DNA from: Amoebidium appalachense
Taxonomy: Eukaryota; Ichthyosporea
Direction: 5' to 3'
DNA length: 64,000 nt
Assembly (NCBI GenBank): GCA_963693365.1
Contig: CAVNZM010000015.1
Coordinates: 4,278,001 to 4,342,000 of the forward strand
In this document: in pieces, positions 39,009 through 64,000 of the stretch
Numbering within the stretch: position 1 is the first letter of the stretch
Layout of the letters: every line of letters starts with the position of its first letter
Made by a program: the position numbers and the translations under genes
The notes under the pieces: generated by a model
Database searches by the model: none
Told to the model about the DNA's origin: nothing
What the model saw: the letters and a program-made list of their open reading frames with translations, nothing else

Positions 39009-40389
39009 GTTGCCGCAGGCGACAGCGTAGTAGGGCCCAGCCACTTACGCGTAAGCCAGCGGGTACAAAGCCTTGGAGACTACGTATACGTGTACACGAT
39101 CCTTTCCCACAGTCACGACTGGTTTGGAACAACCCATAGTTTCCCCCCCTTGGGCGTTGTTCCTTCTCAAGGTAGCTCGTCCGTAGTCTGTATAATGCTA
39201 ACATAGTGATTGCGCAATCAACCTTATATGACGTCATTCGTCATAATATTATTACGTCATGGTGGATTGCGGGCGGTGCGCCAGTGGCTGTGCAGCCTCG
39301 GTGTACAAATAAATATGTACTAGCCTGTACAGTCCGGCCCTTCGGGCCGTCCTGAGTCCAATATACTATAAATTACGTAGTTAAAATAATTATAATAAAT
39401 TTAATAATTACTACGGGTTGACTGTATGGCCCACTTGCCTTACTGTAAACACTGTGACATGCCGCCGCGTCCTACGTTGTGTGCAGTGCATCATACCGTG
39501 CACTGACTGCACTGGCCGCGGCCACTGGCAGGCTGTTAAAGACACGGCAAAAGGCAACTTTTTTAAAGTTTTCTTAATTTCAATTAGACTGTTAAGAGGA
39601 TTATCAAGTACTGGGCTAGAAACTTGCGCCGGAACCGAAAACACGACTTCACATGTGTTTCAGCATGCATCAACATTTTCGTAACAGAAACCTCATCCCG
39701 AAGCAAGTATATAGTAAAAAATCCTTTATTCACGACGTATAAAAAGGTTGTTAGAGGTTCTAGTGACTACATGATTCGGCCCTCTTTATATTCCATGTTT
39801 TAAACGTTAGGTTGACATTAACGAAAATTTAATAAACCATGGCTTGTATAATGTCGTGTATACCAAACAAACAGTACAATTTATAGCTGATTTATGTCGA
39901 ACCCGCTACATGTTTTAGTTACGGGCACCCGTGATTTGCTTTAAAGTTTTGAATTCGCCAATCATACTTGTGCAGTGACTACTGCCTAAAGGCGCTACTT
40001 GGTTTTAGCAACTTCACGTTAAAACGATGGTAAGTATACCTAGTTCTATAGCCGACATGTGCAGTGAGCGTGTACACGTGAAAAAAACCCTGACACCCCC
40101 ACTAGGTACTACTAGTGGGTAGCATCAGTTTCTCTGTTGCTGGTTGAAATAAGTTAGTGTCTTACGATTGGCAAATAGCGCACCCAAAACATTGACATTA
40201 AAAAAAATAAAAATAAAAAATAAAAAGGGGGGGGGGGGGGGAGTTATTGAGAGGGGGGGGGGGGGGAAGTTATTGAGGGGGGGGGGGGGGGGGGGGGGGG
40301 CTGGGGTTTGTTCCTTCTAAGGGGGAAGGAAGTTCAAGGAACAACCCTATGAACAAACTACCGTCGTGACTGTATGATGGCACATCATA

Positions 40390-40476
40390 TGACGTAATCA
40401 TTTCCTTATTGTTCTTATTGGTCAACATCGACCAATAGCTATAGAGAAAGTTTGTGATTGGATTAGGTTAGCCAAT
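40390..40476. promoter_or_regulatory. CRE-like site plus four CCAAT boxes
   Basis: TGACGTAA at 40390-40397 is followed by ATTGG (40417), CCAAT (40432), ATTGG (40457) and CCAAT (40472) within 60 bases. The combination matches the zinc-finger gene's promoter, though here the boxes alternate in orientation. It lies about 1.2 kb upstream of the receptor gene and may be its promoter, with an unseen 5' untranslated exon. Confidence 0.4.
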
Positions 40477-40761
40477 TAATATACCGCTGATTCACGTGCA
40501 TTCCTGACAAAACAAAAACACGCGCATTGAGGCCCAAGGCCTGTGGTGTGTGACACTATAAGAGACACGTGCATGTTTCACATTCCGTCGTTCACAATAC
40601 ATTTGTACACATCGATAACGAGCTTCAATCTCCATATATGGGGTTTGTTGGTGTATGCAATATAGTCTATGCATGACAAAGCTAAATGAAAACACGAAAA
40701 AAAAACTTACAAGAAATCTCGAACAGAATTGCTTCGGACGAAACTTTCGAGAAGCCCACGG

Positions 40762-41150
40762 TGCGTGCGTGCACGACATTCACAACAAACAAGAACATGC
40801 TTTATGCACATACTTGTTGCTCTGTTGCATACGCGTAGGGACTTCTACACCGTGAAACGTAGGTCATATGAGCGCGAGAGAAGGCTGTTTTTTCAAGTCT
40901 CTCCTTTTTTCCTAATTATGGCCGTTGGTATGTTGCACATGTGTACACTTTCGACAAAAGGAATTGCCCTATATGTCAGAGAGAAATTACTCTAAAACGC
41001 CACAGTTCGTGCACCACATTCAAAACAAACAAGAACATGCTTCCGTACGCATGCCTGTTGCATGCGCGTAAGCACTTCTACACCGTAGGTCATTTTCCAA
41101 TTTTTTTCTTCTTTTGACTATTGGTATGTGGCGCACACGTTGTGCACATT
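40762..41150 (+). repeat. Diverged tandem duplication, ~240-bp period
   Basis: Two copies start with GTGC...CATTCA.AACAAACAAGAACATGCTT and share GTTGCATRCGCGTA, GGACTTCTACACCGT/GCACTTCTACACCGT, TAGGTCAT and GGTATGTKGC. They start near 40762 and 41005. Confidence 0.75.
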
Positions 41151-41462
41151 CGATGTCTCAGTCTGGAAAATGGTTAGTAAACGTTAGTATCGTGTGTGGT
41201 GAATCAGGTGTAAACAGACTAAGAGTATTACCCGACGACCACTTGTAACGGGATTTGGCCATGTTACCCAAAACAAAACGGGCATGTCACAAGTTGCTTC
41301 GTCCCCTCGAGCGCGTTATATGGTGCACATGTAAATAACATCTCCCAAGGATGGTTTCTCTGTGTACTAGCTCGACGTATTGAACGTGCGCGGTGTGCAC
41401 GCATGAACGAATTCCTAACACTCTGTCACTCTACACCTACCCCAATAACAAGGCTCTCTCTC

Positions 41463-41504
<42 letters not shown>

Positions 41505-41612
41505 TCTTTTTTTGTACCTAACGTTCTCAGCGTTTCTCTAAGTTATCTGATTCACCTTTTTTGATTCGCAATCTTCCTAGTTTTTTTTATTGTTTTGTTC
41601 TCGTGATTTCCT

Positions 41613-41646
<34 letters not shown>

Positions 41647-41676
41647 ATAAGCTGACAGTACTAGTGTGGCAAAGTT

Positions 41677-42148
41677 ATGTTGAAGCTGCACAAATTTGTT
41701 TACGTAAATGTGTTTTTTTCTGACTCTTTTTGGTTTTTTCACCACAAAATGGGCCCTGCCTGCTCTGGCGAGAGAAGGTGGGATTGGTACAACACCGACG
41801 CGTTTCCCTGTGGGGGGTATGACTGCGACAAGTTTTTCATTATAAAGGTTTGTTTCTTTCTTTCTTTCTTTTTTTTTTGTTCTTGTGTTCTTTAAGTGTA
41901 ATACATGGGAGGGAGGAACCGTGTCTAGGTTTGAGCATATTTGTAGGTTTTAGCCAATAAAAGGGAGGGGTCGGGTGGTGGAGGTGAGGAGGAATGGGAG
42001 GAGGAGGGGGGAGGGGGAGGGGGGAGGGGGGGGGGGGGGGGGGGGGGGGGGGAAGGAGCTGATGTAAAAGGGCAATAAGGGAGGGAGGAAGAAAAATCTG
42101 AAGGCTCCTGGAGAGTGACGGAGAGTGAGGGATTATGGGGATGGGGCT

Positions 42149-42191
<43 letters not shown>

Positions 42192-42274
42192 ATGGGTGGT
42201 GTTGGAAGGAACTTTAAAAAGGAAAGGCGGTGAACCAAGTCTTTTGACAGAGTTTTGTTTTTTTTTTTTTTTTT

Positions 42275-42305
<31 letters not shown>

Positions 42306-42570
42306 GGAGGGGGGGGGGGGGGGAGGTGGGGGACACTGCAGCATTGGATCGTGCAGAAGGAAGTGGCAGGGGGCTGGTTGAAGGTCGTTTTTTTTATAGG
42401 GGTGAGGGGGGGGTTCGGGGGGAGGGGGTTCAAGAAATGGATTCCTGACAATCTCCTGTAAGTTTGATTTACTAGAGGGTTGTAGAGGGTTGTAAGGTGA
42501 TTGCACTGCTCTGACCATCATTTTCTTTTCCATCCTCTAGATCTCTCTCTCCTCTCTATCTCCCTCCCTG

Positions 42571-42630
<60 letters not shown>

Positions 42631-42659
42631 TTCTCTCTCTCTCCCTCTCCCTCTCTCCC

Positions 42660-42693
<34 letters not shown>

Positions 42694-44576
42694 TCTCTCT
42701 CTTTTTTTTTTTGCAGGCAACCGGTTTGGCAGCAGCGACACTCAGCCTGGCAGCGTGCGTGTTGGTTGTCATTTTCACCTGCTGGCGAGCGCACAGACAC
42801 CCACGCACCATGTCTCTTATCCAATACTTTCCCGCCTATTTGTGCATTTCTGATATTCTATTGGCTATCGCAACCATACTTACTTGTATTCCATTGGATG
42901 GCGAAAGGCCCGGCGGCGGCGTAGTTCCGTGCCCTGTGGAGGGATTGGTTTGGCAGGCAGCGGTGTTTAGTGCTTCTTTTACCACCGCGTGGATTTCATA
43001 TGTTTTGTTGCAGATTTTATTAGGGAGAAGTCCCGTAGGCAGGGGCTCGTGTCTGAAACCTGGACAGGCTATGTGTCTTTTTTTGTGGCTGGTGGTTGTT
43101 CCGGTAATTCTTGCTGTTCCACCTTTTTTTTTCGGATCGTATGGTGAAAATCGCGTAAAATGCGGTGTTATGCGGAATTTTCCATTTCTTTCGTTTTTTT
43201 ACAGTGTTGCCGTTCCTATATCGAGTGTTGTTGTCGCGGCCGTGTTCCATTTTTGCTCCGTGCACATTTTGAACGAATCACACCGATTACGCACACATCG
43301 GGGTGTTTTTCAGCTAAATGTAGGGGCGCTATACCGATTTACGGGAGTCACACGAAGGGATAGAAACTCTAGCGTTCATGGGCCTTCTCACATCCAACAG
43401 GACATAACACGAACAAACCAAACCGTGCCCCGGGCAACTATCACAACAATAACAGCAACGACAACGCACGTTTCTATTCCCCCTGCGACTCAAACACATT
43501 ATCTACCCCCACCCGCAAGCGGAGAAAGTGAAAATACGCGACGAAATGAGGCATCTGTGCTGAATATTTCGCCAATGCAATCGCACGAGCAAACACACAC
43601 ACAAGCTTCAGACATTTCTACACATGTACATGTATGTACACCCCCCCCCGGATCCCCCCTCCCCCCCCCCCCCCCGGATTCCCCCCCTCCCCCTTCCCTC
43701 CCCCCCTCACTCACCTTCCCCTGTTCTTCCCAACCTCCCCCCCCCCCCACACACACATGTACACACACCGACACCCACGCCCCATCTCCCCTGTTCTTCC
43801 TCCTGGGCTTCCCTTATTTCCAATCCCTCCTGCTACAAGCCCCCCCTCCCCCCTCCCCCCCCCCCCCCCCCCCCCCCCCCCCCGCCGCTTCCAGGTGTGC
43901 CTGCCTGCCCCCTTTATCCCACGAGCCTCTCGTTTAGCATGTGCACTGGCACACACATTACTGAGTCAGGACATATATAACCCCGCAATAGTGTGTGTGT
44001 GACTTTGGACTGCCACTTACTTATTAAACATGTACACAATCACAAGATAATCACGCAATATAACAAATGGAAAAAGATACCACACGACACTAGACCCGAT
44101 GAAAGCATACACCTTGAAAAACTAAGCCTTATGTCTCGTTTTATATATACTGACCGCCTCAACCATATTGCCAAATATGGCACTCGCAAGTGTATAACAC
44201 CTAAATACATATTACCTTCCTGTAGAACTGGTCTTTCTCTAGCTGATGGTATTATTGATCAATTACCACGCTTTTACTGTACACGTGCTATACAGTGGAG
44301 ATCTAATAAGTATAAGGTGGCATCATTTGCATGCCCAAACAACACACACACACACCAGTTTAACCGGTCATGTATCGCCAAATGTAGTTTGATAGACCAC
44401 ATAATACCGCAACACACACACGTCACATTCACAACAGACACCCAGAAAGATAGCCTACCTGTAAATTACAACATCCTTGATTTTATACTAAACACGCGTA
44501 ACTACGACCTGTTTATTAGATGTATTGATTGGCTTGAGAAACACATCACTACAAAATTATAGCGCACACACACACA

Positions 44577-44635
<59 letters not shown>

Positions 44636-45906
44636 CCAGCTGATACCGAGTGTCCCGAGGGAAGCCCCTTTAAAAAATTAAAATTAAAATTAAAAAAAAA
44701 TTAAAAAAAATTAAAAAAAACAAAAAAAAACGGGGAACCCCAACTAATTGATTTCTCCTTGTAGTCTTTATGGTGTCTCGTAGAGAAAGTAAACCCTGAT
44801 ATATAGTCACCACCCGACATCTATGTACGTGATCATGATATACCGCTGAGGGGATATTCCGAGCAAAACCCCCCCATACCTGAGACTGGTTCTCTTTGCC
44901 TCGAGTAAACAGCGTAAACCCCCTTATCATATAACTACCACATGGATGGATATCTCCCCCCCCCTCCCCCCCCCCCCCCACAACCAATCCTCTGTAGAGG
45001 ATTGTGTTGTTGGTGCTTAGTGGGAGGATAGTGTCGCAATGGTTTTAAATTTGCTTTTGGGGAGTCGTGCGTGGGGGGGGGGGAGAGGGGGGGGGGGGGG
45101 GATCAACATGTACAGGGGATTAGGTGGGCGGATTTTGGGGGTCTTTTTTGTCCACTTTCCTTCCAGGTTAGAGAGAAGGCGTCAGGGAGAAGGTGTGTGT
45201 GTGCGACATCGTGTGTGGTGGTGGTGGTGGTAGGGGAGCGGGGGAAGGGAGGGGGAGTGGAGGGAGAGGGGGGGGGGGGGGGGGGAGGGGAGGGGAGGGA
45301 GGGGGCAGGGGGGGAGGGGGGGTAGGTGACTAACAAAACGGTATTTTTTAACAGGAGGCAAACCTTCCACCCGGGCCATCTGTCGACCCAAAGAAAAACA
45401 CGCAAACAGGAAACACACTTTCCGGGTTAGAACCTAGGACAACAAACGCAAACATGATCCAAAGTCAAATTTCGTTGAGGAGTCAAACACACATACACGA
45501 AACGGATAGGAGAAGATCAACCGCGATTCGCCGGCTGGCCATGTTCTTCACGGGGTTTGCGATTGTATTTTTCGTTCAGTGGATTCCGTATGCGTTGCAC
45601 GGTATAATATCTCTGTATGCGGGGTGTACTTCGGAAACCCTTGCTCTTATCCAATCGGCAACTGTAAATTTGGGGGGGCTCTTTGATGCATGTCTTTACA
45701 GCTGTCTATTGGCTAATTTCGGAAGAAATTCGAACCGGGTACCGCATTTTCACGGGCCGACGCTACAACCAACACACAACAGTAGTCCCAGTGACCAGGT
45801 TGGGAGCGCAAACATAAATCCGGTACTCCCGGAAATTTTGGCGGAATCGGATGAACCGGGTGGAAGAGTGATTGAGGTTCGAGGGTTGGGTTCTGGGGAG
45901 CAGTGA
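41677..45906 (+). CDS. Seven-transmembrane receptor, cAMP-receptor-like
   Basis: Exons: 41677-41847 (or starting at the more upstream-conservative ATG 41749), 42717-43631, 45355-45906; all phase 0. About 521 residues from ATG 41749. A short Cys-rich N-terminus (ACSGERRW...CGGYDCDK) leads directly into TM1 (LSLAACVLVVIFTCW). TM2 includes CISDILLAIATIL, TM3 SFTTAWISYVLLQILL, TM4 FLWLVVVPVILAVPPFFFG, TM5 FFYSVAVPISSVVVAAVF. A third intracellular loop of about 170 Ser/Thr-rich residues spans the second intron. TM6 is RLAMFFTGFAIVFFVQWIP and TM7 TVNLGGLFDACLYSCLLANF. Cysteines before TM3 (VPCPVEG) and before TM5 (RVKCGVM) could form the usual extracellular disulphide. There is no DRY motif. The NLGGLFDACLY pattern in TM7 resembles the LQGxxNxxxY pattern of the Dictyostelium cAR/plant GCR1 class. 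Predicted plasma-membrane G-protein-coupled receptor; ligand unknown. Confidence 0.8.
43993..44562 (+). CDS. Unrelated 189-codon open frame inside a receptor intron
   Basis: An open frame ending TAG at 44560-44562, with its first ATG at 44131. It is AT-richer than the surrounding exons. It has Cys/His spacing (FACPNNTHTHQFNRSCIAKC) followed by a helical end (NYNILDFILNTRNYDLFIRC). That order, a Cys-His motif then a DFxLNT...LFxxxIxxL tail, resembles the C-terminus of some LINE reverse transcriptases. It may therefore be a retrotransposon remnant. No catalytic core is present here. I cannot name the family with confidence. Confidence 0.4.
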   Translation: MCVTLDCHLLIKHVHNHKIITQYNKWKKIPHDTRPDESIHLEKLSLMSRFIYTDRLNHIAKYGTRKCITPKYILPSCRTGLSLADGIIDQLPRFYCTRAIQWRSNKYKVASFACPNNTHTHQFNRSCIAKCSLIDHIIPQHTHVTFTTDTQKDSLPVNYNILDFILNTRNYDLFIRCIDWLEKHITTKL

Positions 45907-45911
45907 ATAAA
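45906..45911 (+). promoter_or_regulatory. AATAAA overlapping the receptor stop codon
   Basis: The last base of the TGA stop (45904-45906) is the first A of AATAAA. If used, cleavage would leave an extremely short 3' untranslated region. Confidence 0.4.
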
Positions 45912-46873
45912 GAGGATTGTGGGTACCTGAACCTTATGGGTTTAAGTAAATACTGTTAAGATTTTATAATTTTAAGTGTTTTTTTAAGATGTTGTATATC
46001 AGAAGAGGTTTGGGCCTTCACTATGTGTACCCGGGGCTCTTGGGATGTACATACGTGACCTTGCCTAACATTCATTTATTTTTAATTTGTGTATATTTTT
46101 TACTTTATTTTAAGTTTAATGATGACTGTTACTGTACTATTTGGTGTATATATCTGTTACATACTGACAGTGCTTTGTATGTATAGATTATACATTATAC
46201 ATACTACATGTTGTTCGGAAGGTTGGCATGTATCATAGTCATATGTGGCTGTGCTCACAAATTTTTCAATTATAATTGTTGATTTTCCTAGAAAATTTGT
46301 AACTGTTGGACCCAGTGCTGAGGTTGTATATATGTACATGAAACTCTAGAATTTCTACGGTTGAGTCTTCGTATTTGGTAAATACGTATATCTCGTTGAA
46401 TATCCGGCGAAGCTATCTCAGCAACTATAGATCCTTTATATTCTTAGCCCTGTCTGATGCATCGATCCCCCCCCCCCCCCAAAAAAGAAGGTATTTAAAA
46501 GGAAAAAAAATATGCCATTGCATACTCGGGTATGAGCAGTACATGCACTTGATGGCCAGCATGCATCTCTTGTGTTTGCTGCAACTAGCTGCTTGTTTTT
46601 TTTATAACAACCGTTCAAATATCGACCCTGAAAAGCCCATACACCCCCCCCCCCCCCCCCCCCTCCCCCGGCAAAAAAAAAAGGGCAGAGCCCCCGGAAC
46701 TTCCTTCCCCTTCCAATGGTGGCAGGTGCTTTTAGGTCGACTTCTTTTTGAGATTTTTCTAGTCGCAATAGCGTAAAAGCGGACAGGACGGTGCCACAAC
46801 TTGAAGAAAATGCATGTGTGTTTTCAGATAGTTCTATGTCTCGGGGTTTCCCCCCCTCCCCCCCCCCCCCCCC

Positions 46874-46906
<33 letters not shown>

Positions 46907-47142
46907 CCGCCGCCCTCCCCCCATGATTCATATGGAGCTCGGAATGGCAGGGTGAGGTGCATAAGCACATTTGATTTCAGTCCACTCGAGTGTAATTTTG
47001 GGATATGCACGGAAAATTTAGAATTTTAAATCAAAACCTCCTTCACAATTTCTCGAATCTTGTTTTCTTTCTTACGCTTCATCAAATTGAGCAAACAGGC
47101 GGTGGGGGCCCATGGGTGGGTGGGTGGGTGAGTGGGTAGGGT

Positions 47143-47174
<32 letters not shown>

Positions 47175-48471
47175 GGGGGGGGGGGGGGGGGGGGGGAGGG
47201 GGGGAGGGGGGAAGTATTCCCAATACATGAATGGGGGGTTTGAAGGAGAGTACATAGTTAACGTTAGCGTCGGAGCTGGTCCACGTGGGGGGGAAGGGGT
47301 GGGGGAGAGGGCCGGGGGGGGGGGGGGGGGGGGGAGGTTGATGGAGGGGTATAGCGGTGGAGGGAGGGAGGGATCGACAGAAGGGATGGTTGCCAATGCA
47401 TGAGGTTTGGAGAAGAGGGACAGAGAGTGCGATGGCGGTGGCCAGCCCCCTGGGGGGAAGGGGGGAGGGGGTTGAGGAATCTATAGGGAGAGACGGGGGG
47501 GGGGGGGGGGGGGAGTTTGAGAGATAGGGGGAGTGAGGGATGCGGAGGGAGGGGAAGGGTCGAAGGAGGGGGGGGGGGGGGGGAGCAAGGGGGCGGACTG
47601 GGAACAGGGATAAGTGTACATCTGACCCATGGGGGTTGCACACTGGTTTGGAAAAGTTTATTTAAATGAATATCTTTTGAAATCTTTAATACTTATATGA
47701 TGACGTGATTGATTGACTCATAGCAAGGGAGAAGCATTATATTGCCATGCAAAATATTTATGAATATAGCTAGAATTTAAACACAAATAATCTGGTCTGT
47801 GCACCAGGCCTGAGACCAGGGTCGTGACTAGATTAAGAAATAACATCACTTTTTGATTGATCCATATAGGAACCCAACAGAACGGGTTGAATTTAACAGT
47901 TTTCTCTTTTGAAATTGTGTATTTTCCAACTTCTTTCTCCTAATAGGCAATCCCAGTTTCCTTTTCCTTCTTGAATTCTCTCTTCTGTTATGCACATAGC
48001 CTAATCTAACATTCACAGATGAAAAAAGAGGAAAACACCTATTTCTTTTTTGGAAACATGTGCATTCGTGCAAAGAAACGAACATCTGGAAAACACTAGC
48101 TTTTACGAAAGAATTCACACCAGCAGCTATCAGAAGCAAAGAGGCAGAACACTGAAATCACACTCCAAATGCCTCACCAAAAGGATGGGCTCTATATTCA
48201 CCAGCAGGGTTCTAAATATATACAGTGATATATCGAAAAATCAGGTTTCATGATGAGAAAATCTGCCATATTGCCAGCCCTCGGTAGACATTTCCTGCCA
48301 ATCTAATACCATATGCGGAAAAGAACCTCATATAGAAAAAAAAAAAACGGAAATTGTGGGTGGGTGACGAGTTCTGCCTGATGTCGGAGCGTGCAGAATA
48401 TGCAGACAATCACCCATAATATTTCACAATCGGCACAATCGGGGGAGATTGAGTTGAAATTTTACAATATT
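45912..48471. other. Intergenic region with no supportable gene
   Basis: Plain AT-rich DNA (45912-46460 and 47640-48350) with C- and G-rich blocks between (46640-46665, 46850-46912, 47168-47200, 47317-47337, 47495-47580). A Lys-rich minus-strand frame end near 47026-47100 (KRKKENKIREIVKEVLI, then stop) looks helical but has no acceptor or partner exon. Confidence 0.5.

Positions 48472-64000
<15,529 letters not shown>

Larger units (their letters stand above)
37600..41676. other. Intergenic region with no supportable gene
   Basis: Holds C-runs and (CA)n (37874-38048), G-runs (38320-38363, 40227-40300), and a T-run of about 28 bases (38977-39004), which in minus sense is an A-tail ending an otherwise unique segment of about 220 bases. 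It also has a perfect CRE (TGACGTCA, 39229-39236), a short GC hairpin (CGGCCCTTCGGGCCG near 39332), a 240-base tandem duplication, a short (TC)n tract (41455-41500) and a T-run (about 41617-41645). A Cys-rich frame at 39418-39684 is not convincing. Confidence 0.5.

Noticed and set aside
39418-39684. Cys-rich 88-codon plus-strand frame
   Set aside because: Several CxxC-like pairs are present, but spacing is irregular, no partner exon is found and codon use is unremarkable. It is probably chance.
47026-47110. Lys-rich minus-strand frame end
   Set aside because: It is helical-looking, but there is no acceptor upstream and no associated exon.

Overview
The window is nuclear DNA of an intron-rich eukaryote, probably a unicellular one. 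Genes are split into many short exons with GT...AG borders. Introns of 0.3-2 kb are filled with mononucleotide G/C runs, (GT/CA)n, (GA/TC)n and degenerate minisatellites. Stop codons are standard. There are no bacterial-style operons, no CRISPR array, and no tRNA or rRNA gene that I can recognise. The species cannot be fixed from sequence alone. The gene content (a cAMP-receptor-like GPCR, a DENN Rab-GEF, an asteroid-type nuclease fused to a DExH helicase) would suit a protist, possibly one on or near the opisthokont/amoebozoan branch, but that is only a guess.

Layout. 1-2260: simple repeats, with a polylinker-like cluster at 36-60. 2261-3691 (-): an intronless C2H2 zinc-finger gene with a TATA box and a dense same-orientation CCAAT array upstream (3821-4340). 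3692-9560: repeat-rich intergenic DNA. 9561-19509 (-): a 12-exon coiled-coil protein gene that I cannot assign to a family; all exon phases agree. 19510-20781: divergent intergenic region. 20782-37345 (+): a roughly 15-exon gene for a protein of about 2,100 residues that joins an asteroid/XPG-type nuclease domain to a complete DEAH-box helicase core with HA2/OB-like regions and a basic/acidic tail. 37346-41676: repeats. 41677-45906 (+): a three-exon seven-transmembrane receptor whose second intron carries an unrelated 189-codon open frame. 45907-48471: AT-richer intergenic DNA. 48472-64000 (-): a DENN-domain gene of at least 17 exons (dDENN module, then a long C-terminal tail), running out of the right edge.

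The genes do not form an obvious pathway. What unites them is intron architecture. Many 3' splice sites are the end of a (CA)n or poly-C tract. In at least five introns of three genes, tandem repeats contain degenerate copies of the neighbouring exon edge and splice site, as if introns here grow by tandem duplication across exon borders. A short interspersed family ending in poly(C) recurs in introns of all three large genes. The exon models were built by hand from splice-site consensus, reading-frame phase and protein-family resemblance; no alignment or transcript evidence was available.
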